Source of the DNA: Gymnothorax reevesii
Taxonomy: Eukaryota > Chordata > Actinopteri > Anguilliformes > Muraenidae
Direction of reading: 5' to 3'
DNA length: 64,000 bases
Assembly: GCA_029721435.1 (NCBI GenBank)
Contig: CM056582.1
Location: 35,298,611-35,362,610, forward strand
The notes under the pieces were generated by a model. It did not search any database, was not told the origin of the DNA, and saw only the letters and a list, made by a program, of their open reading frames with translations. This document shows, in pieces, positions 43,891 to 55,640 of the stretch. Position 1 is the stretch's first letter; each line of letters begins with the position of its first letter. Made by a program: the position numbers and the translations under genes.

Positions 43891-45640
43891 GGAGAAGCGG
43901 GCTTTTGGGAGCTACCTTCATGCAGTAGCAGCCAACTGGTTGCATTGTTCCTCATGGCTTGCATAGATACTTTTAAAAATGTGGCTTTAAGTAGTAAATA
44001 CTGTTTATGTTGTAAACATTAAATGCACTGAATTTTGACAAATTATCAGCTCATTAAAATCCTTCAATTGCAAGGGTGGTTTGAACATGATCTGCACACA
44101 CTGGGCCCCCAGAATCAGCATTGTGAATCACTGCAATCAGCAACTTCGGCTGAGGAAGATTGCTGGTGCTCAACAGGGTATCTGAGGGACTGTTAATGAT
44201 CTGGGATTTTTACCCACTACAGTCTGGACTTACAGAAAATGGTTTATACGTCATTAATGGTTTATATTTTGTGCTCACCATTCATGTTATTGACATCCAT
44301 TTTTTGATGTTCAGTCCTGATGTAACAGTAATGGCAGATAAAATGTCCAGTTTTGACAAATTCAAATGAAGTATCAAGTGATAAGTCAGGATTACTTTTT
44401 GCATAGCAAGGCAGTTGCTGAAGTGAACATAATTCTCTCCACTGTAAGATCCATTCCTTAACTGCAAGTATTATTCCGTGCGCTAATATGCAAAGACTTG
44501 TCCTCTAGCATTAAACTGAAAACCAGACAAAAGTATGAGCATCCAATAAAGCAATAATACTTCTATAAACCAAGGAAGATTAAAAGCAGTTCCAGTTATG
44601 ACCAAACAATCTAGAACATTTGTAATAGAGAATAGAGCACTTTTTAAAATTCTCATAAAAGATTTGGAAATTTGGATTTGGTTGATCATATTTCTGTTAT
44701 TTCTATTATTAGGATTGTATCTTACATCAGTTGGCAAGAATCAAAAATGATATAATTCATGTTGTGAAAAATCAAATGATGTGCTACTGCATGGTTTTCA
44801 AAACAATAGAGGTCAAAGATGACAAATAAATCACTTATTAGTTGTATTCCTAATTTGTATAACTGAAAGGGCATTAATCACTGAGTTCCATAATAGCTGC
44901 AGGAGCCATCGCTAATCCCCCTCTGGCCGTGTGCTTTTGGTCAGCAATGATGTTCTGTTCATTAAATCTAAACTTTGAAAAGTAGCTAAGCTCACAGGAA
45001 ATGTGCAGAATGTGGTTAGAATTGTGTTGAGCCATTCAAACCCATGCCCATGTAGGGTGCTACTGAAAGAGGGAGCATGTGATTGTGGTGACCATGGAGA
45101 AAGCAGAGACTGTCATCTCCTCACCAACAGTGACAGTACTGTGACATACCACCTCAATTCAACAAATGCCTCCCACATGACCAATTTTGTTTGGTCTCAA
45201 TTTTTTCTCGCAATGTTGCACTAGTTTTAAGCTCATTTGCAAAATATTAGATCAATATTCCTGATAATTTTGGCTACAAAAATTAAAGACATCAATATTT
45301 GGGCAGTTTTTGTGCCAATTTTGACAACATCAAATGAAAACCAGTTTTGAAGTGGTCATAACTGAAAGAGTTTTTATACTATCACTTAGAAATGTTTTGT
45401 TCTTCATATTTGCTACCATTAGCCTTTGTTATTTAAGGTTTTATTTGAAGTTCATTTAGCAAAAAAAAAAAAAAAAAAAAAAAAACAAACCCCAGCTAGT
45501 ACCAGAACGAAACCTACATCATGTGAAAGATCTATTTTTGCAAATATTCTGTATAAAATTTATTGTGGGATCTTGAACTATTATGTAATGAATTTTTTAA
45601 TAACACTACCCAGAGGAATGTAGATTTTAATCAAAAATAC
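43891..45640. other. No gene recognised; A-run
   Basis: AT-rich with an A-run near 45462-45485. No domain, inverted repeat or tRNA-like boxes seen. Confidence 0.45.
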
Positions 45641-45721
45641 ACTGCCTGGCCAAAAAAGAGGAGAGCAGTGGCTAAAAACAGGGCTCCAAACCAAATAGTA
45701 AAACACACAGAATGTAGCTGC

Positions 45722-45833
45722 ACTCCCTGTTTGGGGGTGGAGCTCTTTTATACCCTCAACAGCACCTCCACCTGGACTCCCTGTTTGGGAGTGCAGCTCT
45801 TTTATACTCTTAACAACACCTCCACCTCGACGA
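45722..45833. repeat. Two-copy 56-bp tandem repeat
   Basis: CTCCCTGTTTGGGGGTGGAG to CACCTCCACCTGGA is followed directly by a second copy beginning CTCCCTGTTTGGGAGTGCAG. Confidence 0.8.
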
Positions 45834-46832
45834 GAAGCAGCTGTGGCTCGTTGAGGTGGAGTTGCAGAAAGCTGGAAGGAGGAGGGCCTGTAGGACAGGA
45901 CCATCACAGGAAACGCTGTAACTTTGATTACAGTGCATATTTGTCTTGCCATTGTTTTGACAACTATATGCAATGCCCGAACATTTATTTTCAATCATTT
46001 TTGATTTTTGATACCCTTCCGCTTGTTCACGCTGCTCGTTCACGTTACTCGTGCCGGAGTGTGGCTGGTCAATCGTTGTGTTACCTCTCTATCGGTCTAA
46101 GCCTTGTCAGTTCTGAGGACCGGTTACTGTGGTTGCCTCGTAAGTCTCGGGCTTGATTGGCTGGTCGCCCTTCATAGCTGGCAAATTCGGGGAAATTTGC
46201 ACTTAACAGCTGTGCTGCTGAGTCCGGGGGCTGTACGTGCTATCCAATCTAGGGACTCCTCACCAGGTGGTTGCCTGCGCTCAGGGTAAGTCTCCACTTA
46301 TTCCTGTGCGGTCGATTTAGCTGTGGTGGTTCGGCTGCAATGGGTGGTATTCCATTGCTGACGGGGTTAGCCTGGAAGGTACAGCTTTCCACGGCAACTC
46401 TTGACCTAATGTGTGTGTAATGAGTATGCATCGTTGTCTGGCATGGGAGTGAGTGACGTAACAGCTGGTTCTTAGTAAAAATTTTGAAGTTAGTAATTCA
46501 TAGTAGTGGCTATTCTTGCCTTTCACATTGCACTAAACTTCCGCATATCAGAGTTGTTTTTACCGCTTGACGCTGTGATTGGTCTTGGTCGGGCTCTTAT
46601 GAAGGTTGCATAGAAGATCCGGAACGGAATTAGTTTTTTTTTTTTTTTTTTATTTCCATCTTGTCGCGGGAACCGGATTCCTCTCTTGCTTAATAGTCAG
46701 AGTGGAAGCTAGGAAAACCCGAGGTGGAGTGTTTTCTACAGCCGGAACGAGATTACCGTTTTTTTTTTGAGCCGAGATGGGCACTAAGGAAATCAAGAGA
46801 GACATATAGGAGTTAAAGGCTGCAATGATGAA

Positions 46833-47450
46833 ATGGCAACCATAGCCAACCAGCAACGTACTATAATGAACTTGGTGCAGGAAATTAGGGAACTTAAAAA
46901 ACTGAATGAGGAACAGGAGAAGAAGATTGTCTACTTGGAAAACCAGGTATCAGACCTGGAACAGTACTCAGGAATAAATTATGTCATAATCACTGGATTA
47001 GCCATCAAACCACGAACATCCTCCCAAGCACTGACAGGAGACAGGGGGACAGACAGGGCTGACCATGAGGACTCAACAGAAGATCAGGTGGCTGCATTCC
47101 TCTCTGGCAAGAACATAACCAATCGACAAAAATAATATTGTCGATATACACACTTCCAATGACGAACCCGAAGGATAAACTTTCTGTAATTGTTCGCTTT
47201 ACAAATAGGAAATGCAAGGTTGACCTACTTAGGCAGGAGAGGAAACTAAAGGGCTCAAATGTGTACATTAATGAACACCTCACCAAGAAAAATGCAGAAA
47301 TTGCACGGAAAGCACGCTTCTTACGGAAACAGGGCAAGATCTAATCTACTTGGTCTGCCAACTGCAAGGTTTATATTAAAACAAAAGGCACACCAGAACA
47401 AGCTAAAGTCCTGTGCACCAGAAACATTACACAACTAGATAAGTTCTGAG
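46833..47450 (+). pseudogene. LINE ORF1 protein (RNA-binding chaperone), frameshifted
   Basis: ORF1 proteins of LINEs coat the RNA. The frame starts MATIANQQRTIM and is helical with heptads (LVQEIRELKKLNEEQEKKIV, LENQVSDLEQYSGINYV), a coiled coil over residues about 8-45. A shift near 47110 leads to the next frame (47138-47344): KLSVIVRFTNRKCKVDLL, then VYINEHLTKKNAEIARKARF, resembling the RRM/CTD part of LINE ORF1. After an in-frame stop at 47342-47344, NCKVYIKTKGTPEQAKVL continues to about 47450. Two lesions make it non-functional. Confidence 0.8.
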
Positions 47451-47572
47451 AGATGTTAAAGCCCAATATACCAGGTAAAGTCTGCAAACTGCATTGAACA
47501 TGGGTTCTGTATACTGCTATAGTATGTGAAATATATTGTATATTGTATCTGCATATTGTATTTTCATGCTAC

Positions 47573-49436
47573 ATGATGGAATTGGAAAGTGATATAGATC
47601 CAGATTATAACCTCTACAATATCATAAATACTAACTGCTGCTATTACACAGAGCAACAATTTAACAAAAATATCAAATATGAGCATGGAATATCGATCAT
47701 TCACTTTAATAGTAGAAGTCTATATGCAAACTTCCAGAATATAAAAGAATTTTTTGGACAATTTAAAAGATCTTATAATATTATAGCAGTTTCAGAAACA
47801 TGGCTAAATGCAGACAAGGGAGCAGATTTCAATCTGCAAGGTGATGAATTTAATTATGTTAATAGAGGGAGCAAAAGTGGAGGTGGTGTGGCTCTCTTTG
47901 TGGACAAAGAACTTAACTACAAAGTTGTCAGCCGCATGTCTATTGAGATATGTATGGAAAGAATGAAAAATGTCATTGTTAGCCGTGTGTACAGAAAACC
48001 AGGATCTAGCATTGAAATATTTACTGAAAATATGTAAAAGTTGTTTTCCAAAACAAAGCAAAAGATCAGCTTTATCTGTGGGGATTTTAACATAGATTTA
48101 TTAAATCCCAATAAACACCAAAAGATAGATGAATTCACAGAAGCAATGTATAGCATGAGTCTATATCCTGCAATTACAAAACCTACTAGAATAACATCTC
48201 ATGCTGCCACTCTGATAGACAATATATTCACTAACAATATGAATAATAACACTGTGAGTGGATTATTAATGAAGGACATTAGTGATCACCTGCCTGTCTT
48301 TATAATATATGACTGTAATTATCAAAAGGAGGAGTCTAATGAAGTCCTATACAGGAGAGTGAGAAGTGAAGAATCGATATCTGCATTTAGAAATGATTTG
48401 CTGAATTATAACTGGAGTGATATATTTGATATATTTAAAGAAACTAATGTAAATAAAGCGTATGATTTATTTTTAGATATATACATAACTTTATATGACA
48501 GGAATTGCCCATCAAAACAATATAGTGACAAAAGTAACTTTCCAGAAAAGCCATGGATGTCCAAAGGACTGCAAAATGCTTGTAAGAAAAAAAACAATCT
48601 ATACAGGAAATTTATTAAACACAGAACGAAAGAGGCAGAGCAAAAATATAAGAAATATAAAAACAAACTAGTTAGTATAATAAGGACCTGTAAAAGGGAT
48701 TATTATACCAAAATACTAGAGAATAACATACACAACATTAAAGGAATATGGAATACATTAAATGGAATTATTAGGAATAAACAAATCAAACCAAACTATT
48801 CAGAACTTTTTACTGATAACAACACAGCGATTACAAACATGAATGAGGCGGTCGAAGGATTTAATAACTTTTTTGTGAATGTGGGTCCAAAACTGGCTAG
48901 TGGAATAAATAATACTGGAGAGAAATACATTATTGAGGACTACGGAGATAATAATCCAAACTCAATCCTGTTGGGAACAATAGAAAAAAACAAAATTATG
49001 AAAATAGTTAAGGGATGTAAAAATAAAACGTCTACAGATTGGAATGACATTGACACTAGTTTAATATAAAAAACATTTGAAGAAATTATAGATCCAATAA
49101 CTTATATATGGAATTTATCGTTCCAAACCGGTACATTCCTAGATTTAAAAAAAATTGCCAAGGTTATCCCAGTATAAAAAGCAAATGATAAACATCTGTA
49201 TACTAACTATCGGCTGATATCTCTCCTTTCCCAATTCTCAAAAATACTTGAAAAACTTTTTGCTGCAAGGTTGGAAAATTTTATTAACAAAACAATTTAT
49301 GAATGGACAGACAGTATGGGTTCAGACCAGCCTAGAAAAAATTGAGGCAGATGGGCCAACACATTTACATCAGTTTTTGGAGGTGGTCACAAAAGAAATG
49401 GGTAAAATTAAATACTGGTTCGATAAAAACAAATTC
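47573..49436 (+). pseudogene. LINE ORF2, 5' part: APE-type endonuclease and start of reverse transcriptase
   Basis: From MMELESDID the frame shows the apurinic-endonuclease fold that nicks target DNA: SIIHFNSRSLYANFQNIKEF, then IIAVSETWLN (catalytic Glu), SGGGVALFVDK, FICGDFNIDLL (Asp/Asn pair) and ISDHLPVFI (final Asp-His). A linker follows (RTKEAEQKYKKYKNKLVSII), then RT entry motifs: IAKVIPV, TNYRLISLLSQFSKILEKLF, ARLENFINKTI. In-frame stops occur at 48035, 49067 and about 49175. Near 49320 the sequence jumps to KEMGKIKYWFDKNKF, which normally follows the YADD motif, so the catalytic palm (motifs A-C) is deleted. The HINE-like insertion follows at 49435. Confidence 0.85.
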
Positions 49437-49893
49437 TGATGGGACACTTTGTCAAAGAGAACATTTATTAAAACATAGAAGCATACATTGAGTTTGGCGG
49501 TATGGCTCTGTTCGAGAGATCCCTGCCCGTCCAGCGTGGAACCGAAGGCAGGGAGCTGCTATTAACCCCCCTGTCCATAGAACAGAGCCAAAAGCAACAA
49601 TGACCTCAGACAGAAGAGACATTGTTATGTGTGACAGTTAGACATGAAAGAACAGGATTACAGGATGCTACCAATGACAGGAGGAGCTGGGGAGGAGGAG
49701 GGATGTGAAGCGTACATGCTGCAGAGCCTCTGCTCAGAATGCGAGCTTAAGTAAACTAGCATATCAATCGAGCAATCATGTGACGGCAAATCAGATGACA
49801 TCCAAGAGCACTCAGGTGATTCAAGCTCGGGAAGCGGCTACTACAGTTAGCAAGCTTGACTCCGTGCCCATCAGAATTACTCAAAGCTCCATT
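49435..49893 (+). mobile_element. Short HINE/Helentron-like element, copy A of a head-to-tail pair
   Basis: The 459-bp unit starts TCTGATGGGACACTTTGTCA and ends CCATCAGAATTACTCAAAGCTCCATT. AATTCTGATGGG at its start is repeated in inverted form (CCCATCAGAATT) 15 bp before its end, an inverted subterminal arrangement. A stem TCAAGCT/AGCTTGA precedes the end. Insertion took place between T residues of the LINE with no clear duplication. Inverted subterminal repeats, an asymmetric 3' tail, T-T insertion and tandem copies are typical of Helentrons and their short relatives; the assignment is inference. Boundaries are uncertain by 1-2 bases. Confidence 0.55.
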
Positions 49894-50089
49894 TCTGATG
49901 GGACACTTTGTCAAAGAGAACATTTATTAAAACATAGAAGCATACATTGAGTTTGGCGGTATGGCTTTGTTCGAGAGATCCCTGCCCGTCCAGCGTGGAA
50001 CCAAAGGCAGGGAGCTGCTATTAACCCCCCAAAACAGAACCATACTGATGCCCGCCAACGAAGAAAAATGGTGCTTCCATAGGTTTAAA

Positions 50090-50745
50090 GCAGCTCGGCG
50101 GCTTTCAGAATTTCCCTTGAAGCTAAGTGTGAGAGAAATACTCCATGTGAAATGCACTGTGTGTAGTGACAGCCCGACGGCTGGTGCAATTCTCTAGAGC
50201 CAAGTACGAGAGAAATCCCATGTGAAGTGCGCTGTGTCGTGACAGCCCGGCAGCTGGCACATTTCTCTTGAAGCCAAACACAAGAGAAATATTCTAAGTG
50301 GAGTGTACTATGTGTCGTGACAGCCCGGCGGCTGGCACAATTTCTCTTGAAGCCAAACACAAGAGAAATATTCTATGTGTCGCGACAGCCCAGCGGCTGG
50401 CACAATTTCTCTTGAAGCCAAACACAAGATAAATATTCTATGTGGAATGTACTATGTGCCGTGATTGTCCGGCAGCTGGCACAATTTCTCTTGAAGCCAA
50501 ACACAAGAGAAATATTCTATGTGAGTGAACCGAGACAGCCCAGTGGTTGGCACCATTCTTGAAGCAGTTTACAATGAAATAATCTATGAGAAGAGTAGTA
50601 TGTTTTGTGACAGCCCGCGGCTGGCACAATTTCTCTTGAAGCCAAATACAAGAGAAATATTCTATGTGAGTGTATTATGTGTCGTGACAGCCCGGCAGCT
50701 GGCACAATTTCTCTTGAAGCCAAACACAAGAGAAATATTCAAAAT
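50090..50745. repeat. Minisatellite of about 8 units (65-82 bp), each with a perfect 10-bp stem
   Basis: Each unit contains a GACAGCCCGGCGGCTGGCAC block and then ATTTCTCTTG-AAGCCAAACA-CAAGAGAAAT, an exact 10-bp inverted repeat around a 10-base loop. Units begin near 50170, 50245, 50320, 50385, 50465, 50537, 50608 and 50688. The stem-loop is kept in most units while the linkers vary. Confidence 0.85.
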
Positions 50746-50749
50746 GTAG

Positions 50750-52190
50750 TGATAGTCCTCTCAAAGATTCATGAGAATTATACTATATGATTTGAGGTAA
50801 ATGACATGAGGCAGAACCTATAATAATTGAAGTGTATGTTGTGGTGAATGACATGACATGTGTGCCGAAGAGGGAAGCTTCGTGCCCTGACTATGTGTAT
50901 AGAGTATACTAAATGATGCATGAATCAGACGAACAGGAGGATTTGTTTAACATACAAAACCTGGTGACCACTTACAGTCTTACGTATCCAACTGAGCTTC
51001 CACAATGTCTTTAATTCCTGGGTGAAGGTAATGTTCTTGGCTGCGAGTCCAATGTCCTGAGGCCTTAATGCCTTTGTTAAGCCACGAAGGAGCGATGCAC
51101 TGCTTGAATATAGAAATGAAGCAGAGCTGAGCGGTGAACTAGAAATGGGTTCCCAAACCTCCGAGATGATCAAAGGAACTCTATGGTCGCAATGCACTTT
51201 GTAGAAAACCCTGGTCTGAACCCCTCGAAAGCAAGCCAGAGGCGACAGTGGTAAGGAAAAACTCCCTATGTGCTAAAATATAGGAAGAAACCTTGGGAGG
51301 AACCAGGCTTAAGAGGGAAGGTCCATCCTCCTCTGACCGTCCCAGGGTCTGAGTTCATGGTTGCCGTAATGCGAAAGGGAAGTTGACAAGCAGCCCAGTA
51401 TTTGTAGTTTGCTGATGCCATGACCCAGTCCATGATGTGAAGCAGCGCTTGTGCAGAGGCCAGGTGGCATTGATGCAAAGATCAGCAGCAGCATACTCAG
51501 GGCAGGGTCCACCGTGGACATGCAGAAACGAAAAGCAGACAATTAGTGGAGAACACAGTGGGAAGCATGCTAGGAATGTACCATGAGTAAATGCTGCCGA
51601 CTCCAAAAAGTTGATATAAAAGGGAGAATATAAATATATACACATACATGCATGTACACACATATGAATGAAAACGGTAAAAACCTTGCTGAATCTGAAA
51701 GCTGGGAGAGTTGCTCGAATCCCCCAAAACAATGATGTAGCAAAACCAAACATCAGAGGCTAATGACCGAGCCCTGCAGCAGTGACCTTTGGGTCGATCC
51801 AGCAACTGGCTGTTATAGACTGTAGGACATACTGAGCAGGCAAAGCAAATCAGTCTGAATGTAATGAGTAGCAGACCACAAGCACTAGCTGGATGCCGAC
51901 ATGGGGTAAATTTTAGTGAAGCATGGCAACATGCCGCATCATGGCATTGCTGAGCATGCGCAAGATAAGCCACAGCTTGAGTATATGAGTTTGAAGTTGG
52001 CAAGCGCTCCGAGGTTTCCTTGATTGCCATGTTCTGCTTTGCACAATATTTATTAATTTTTAATTTTATTATTTTTTAAAACCAACTAGGGTGCTAGTGT
52101 ATGGTTATACAGGAACACTAGAGGCACTTCTGGAGTGCAAACCTTAAACAGCACAGTCTGAATCTTGCTGAGTGGAGCAAGTACAATCAT
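50750..52190. other. Noncoding interior of copy B with a dispersed fish repeat
   Basis: No coding domain. Around 51230-51330, GCGACAGTGGTAAGGAAAAA, CTCCCTATGTG and AGAAACCTTGGGAGGAACCA match a short, widely dispersed sequence I recognise from fish genomes but cannot assign to a family. Confidence 0.5.
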
Positions 52191-52196
52191 TGAGAG

Positions 52197-52665
52197 TGTT
52201 ATGTATGATAATTTTGTACAGCATTATATTCCATTTGTAAATGAAGTTTGTTACATGCTGTTTTGCTGCCTTGCTGGTCAGCTATATTTATTTTGTTCAT
52301 TGGCACCATCTGGTGGCGTATTTGTAAAATCATTAAGAAAAGTCTAGTAATTTCTAGAAGCTTCTGGCACTTTCCTGCTTGCAGGGGGCGGGATTTCCCT
52401 AGAATCCTGTGGATCTTTCTGGAAGGTTGCTAGACTATAAAAAGGCTGTGATTTTAAGCACGGGGGAGACAGACAACAAAGAGAGCAGACAGCAGAAGAG
52501 AGCAGACCAGAGTTTTGTTTTGGCAACAGTTAAATAGTGGCAGAGTGTTATTAGCAAATTTAAATAGTGGATATTCTTTTGTTCAACTTTTTTTTTGTAA
52601 AGAATAAATTTGTTTTAGTTGTACTTGCCAGTTTTTTTTTGTTGTGATTTTTCCAAGTCATAACA
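52197..52665 (+). mobile_element. Solo LTR, 469 bp, 4-bp target duplication AGAG
   Basis: Starts TGTTATGTATG and ends AAGTCATAACA, giving a 7-bp terminal inverted repeat. AGAG flanks it at 52193-52196 and 52666-52669. A promoter-like CTATAAAAAGGC lies near 52435 and AATAAA near 52603, in the positions expected for U3/R of an LTR. No internal sequence is attached. Confidence 0.85.
52436..52446 (+). promoter_or_regulatory. TATA box of the solo LTR
   Basis: TATAAAAAGG lies about 240 bp from the LTR start and about 165 bp before AATAAA, the usual U3-R spacing. Confidence 0.55.
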
Positions 52666-52669
52666 AGAG

Positions 52670-53009
52670 TCATAAGATTTCAAGGTGGATGCCATATTGT
52701 GCTAGTGATGGTGATCAAAATCATCAGGGTCTATCCCTGATGTAATTGTGACCCACCCACAGGATTTTCAGAAATATCTGCTCATTACATATGCGATAAG
52801 CTGTTCACACAAAACAAACAAATGCACGGATCACATGACCTCTTGCCAACTCGCATTGCGGACGTAGATGCCACAATGATAGCCGTTTCCCCCAATTTGG
52901 GAAGTTACAAAGACTTGTCAATTACTGACAAGGAGAAGCAATACCAGATTGATTTCAGAAACTAGAGCTGACTGGGATGGCTGTTCCCACTGATTCCGCA
53001 GCTTGTGTG

Positions 53010-53041
<32 letters not shown>

Positions 53042-54505
53042 ATTTACTGAGCAGGCCAAAGTTAGCATTTCCCATTAGTTTGCTGGTGCGAGGTGAATGC
53101 CATGCAATTTCCCAACAGTTACCACAACTTAACACTTACAATAGCAGCACCTGCTAGGAGCAGATGAATAAAGCCAACAGGGAAGTAAGTGCAGCATAAC
53201 TATTGGATCCAAGCAGCATATCGGCAATCGATTAACTTAAATGAGGATTGCAATTTGGACCAGTCATTTGAACAGCATTAGGGCAACATGAGAATAACGC
53301 TTTTGTTTCGGCCGCAGATACATGAATTACTGAATTTACTACAATTCCTGTGCCACACAGTTGTTGAAGCATTAATGAAGAGCCAATTGCTTTAGATGTA
53401 AATCAGACTTCTTTTTTTTTTTAAATAAATAATGGGTCGAAGACAATCTGAGCCATAGGACATTTCTTGATAGACACTCCAACTATGCCAACATAGCATT
53501 TCTGGCAAACTATAGCATTTCGGCCCGTAAGTTGCTATAAACAGGCTTGGTACAAGGCAAAAGTTAAGCCGCAATCCAATAGACCTCAGAACCAGTTCTA
53601 GCGAAACGGATTAGTAGTGCACAGTCAATCCATGTAGTTACACTACTGAGAACCTGGGAAAAAAGAGTTAACAATTCGAGCTAAACCCAAGGGTTTAAAA
53701 TTTAAATCACTGGACCAAGTGGCATCCAACCCAGAGGTTGCTGCAAAAAATTAATTGCAGTTTCAAATATTCCAGGCCAAGTGAATTGGGTGCAGCTGGA
53801 AAGACAAAGTGATTATTTGTAGACTCCGTAAGGCGTAAACCATAAATGCGATTCAAAAGCCGAGCTCGTTCATTGCTGCAGAAAGATGACGTTCCGCATG
53901 CATTTACCAAGGCTTTCCAATCATGACCCGACTGTACAAATGAACAGCAGCATCCCGTGTAAAAAGGAAAGCTAGCGGCTCGCGTAACTTCGCGAAATAA
54001 GACGACATGCAGCTCTGCGCTGCGAGTACAAACACTGCAAAGGCTGAAATTAGCATTCCGGCACGCTTGTCTGAAAGACATGCAGATTTAAGCACCAAGC
54101 TCCCGATTAAGACAAGACTGCAGTGCGTTACTGCGTTATCTAAGCATCCAAAGGTTTTCGACACCCGCAAAAGATCAGCTTCTGACAGAGTACCGGTTCG
54201 CTACACAAGAACTGGAATCGAGCATTTGTGGCTGCATCCCGATGACCATGCGCTGCTTTAAATTTACGGTTGATAAATGACACGCCGATGCGAAACGTTC
54301 CTTCGGCAAAAACAAACGCAATGCTTCCGAAGCAAGCCACATAAATTATGATACAAGTTTGTATTACGCTAGTTATCCTGCATAACCTAGCACTTCCAAG
54401 GTGACGACATGCGAGCGTGACATCAAACCACAGCAAATCACGAAATGCAGTAACCAAAATAAGCATGTTATAAAAGTAGCAGTGATAACGAAAACCACGA
54501 ACCTT
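52670..54505. other. No gene recognised; T-runs
   Basis: Long T-run at about 53010-53033 and a shorter one near 53411. Frames on the minus strand at 53707-54170 have no recognised domain. Confidence 0.45.
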
Positions 54506-54513
54506 GTTTCAGG

Positions 54514-55418
54514 TAGTGATGTTACCGCTGACTCCGAGGCACGCTTCAAACTCGACAGGGTATTTTTCTGAAGCACTGTGCCGGAGCTTGCTTCATATCG
54601 AGAAAAACCACGTGACTGATGACGTTCGAACCACTTCACTGCTTCATTCAAACTGAATCAGCTGACCAGTTTGGCTCGATAGGCGGAGCTTTGAAACATT
54701 CGCGGAATCCAAATGTATTTAAGATGGACGAAACAGCGCTCTGTTTAGCATAGGCATTTTTATTCAAAAATAATAAAGTCGCACAAGCACACCCAGTATA
54801 CACCAAGCACAATCAAAAAACATAATACAATAGCATCGGCCTGCTGATAAAACCTTGTATCTCCAATTTGATAAGAAACAAAAACTTGTCCACGATAATA
54901 ACATTAACATTGCAAAATAATAAATGTTATTAACTGGATACATTCTTGGAAGAAACATAGTTATCCTACCCGAACACAGCTCAACTGCATTCCTACATGC
55001 AAAATTAAACATGTTTTATGTTCTCCTGAAAAGTCTGTCATTTTGGAGATAAGAGGTTTTATCAGCAGGCCAACGATGTGTTTTTTGGACAGAGTGAATA
55101 TTTACAGGATTCAATGAGGCTGTGGATGTAATTAATGTTGTTATAATATGAATTATTAAGGTAAGAAATAAAAACAACAAACACATGTAAGACGAAGTTA
55201 GATTTCAGCTTTATTTAAGTATTTTGCACAATACAATAAAACTGAAAGTGCACACGCAAGGTGCGTCAGCGTCACCATTACAAGGCTGTACAACAATCTT
55301 TGTGCCAGCAGATGTCACCCACGTGTTCAATGAATGAAGCTTCGAGTAGTGAACCAATTTTCAACACAATGGTCCAAAAGGATACGAAGCTTCATAAAGC
55401 CTCGTTTGGCCATCACTA
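54514..55418. mobile_element. Non-autonomous hAT element, 905 bp, 8-bp target duplication GTTTCAGG
   Basis: The ends TAGTGATG and CATCACTA are perfect inverted repeats, followed inward by related GAGGC..GCTTC blocks. GTTTCAGG flanks both sides (54506-54513, 55419-55426). The interior has no transposase. An 8-bp duplication and TAGNG-type ends are hAT features. Confidence 0.92.
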
Positions 55419-55640
55419 GTTTCAGGTGGCTCCGTTTGCGGTGGCAGCAATGTTAAGCGTACATGCTGCAGAGCCTCTGCTCAGAATGCGAGCTTAAGTA
55501 AACTAGCATATCAATCGAGCAATCATGTGACGGCAAATCAGATGACATCCAAGAGCACTCATGTGATTCAAGCTCGAGAAGCGGCTACTATAGTTACCAA
55601 GCTTGACTCCGTGCCCATCAGAATTACTCAAAGCTCCATT

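Larger units (their letters stand above)
49894..55640 (+). mobile_element. Long HINE/Helentron-like element, copy B, with nested insertions
   Basis: The first about 135 bp repeat the start of copy A and the last about 190 bp (from AAGCGTACATGCTGCAGAGC) repeat its end, including CCATCAGAATTACTCAAAGC. Between them lie a hairpin minisatellite, a solo LTR (52197) and a hAT element (54514). No Rep/helicase, RPA or endonuclease coding region was found, so B is also non-autonomous. The remaining interior (50750-52190, 52670-54505) is noncoding as far as I can see. Confidence 0.5.

Noticed and set aside
45563..46156. 197-codon plus-strand frame as a gene
   Set aside because: It runs across the Tc1 end, a 56-bp tandem repeat and the LINE 5' boundary, so it cannot be one coding unit.
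49435..50040. Copy A read as an LTR and copy B as provirus body
   Set aside because: Terminal TG/CA-like bases suggested it. However, there is no primer-binding site after copy A, copy B begins again with the same start, and no coding region exists. Inverted subterminal repeats fit a rolling-circle element better.
51497..52030. 177-codon minus-strand frame
   Set aside because: Cysteine-rich by chance; no recognisable domain, composition typical of noncoding DNA, no supporting start or splice context.
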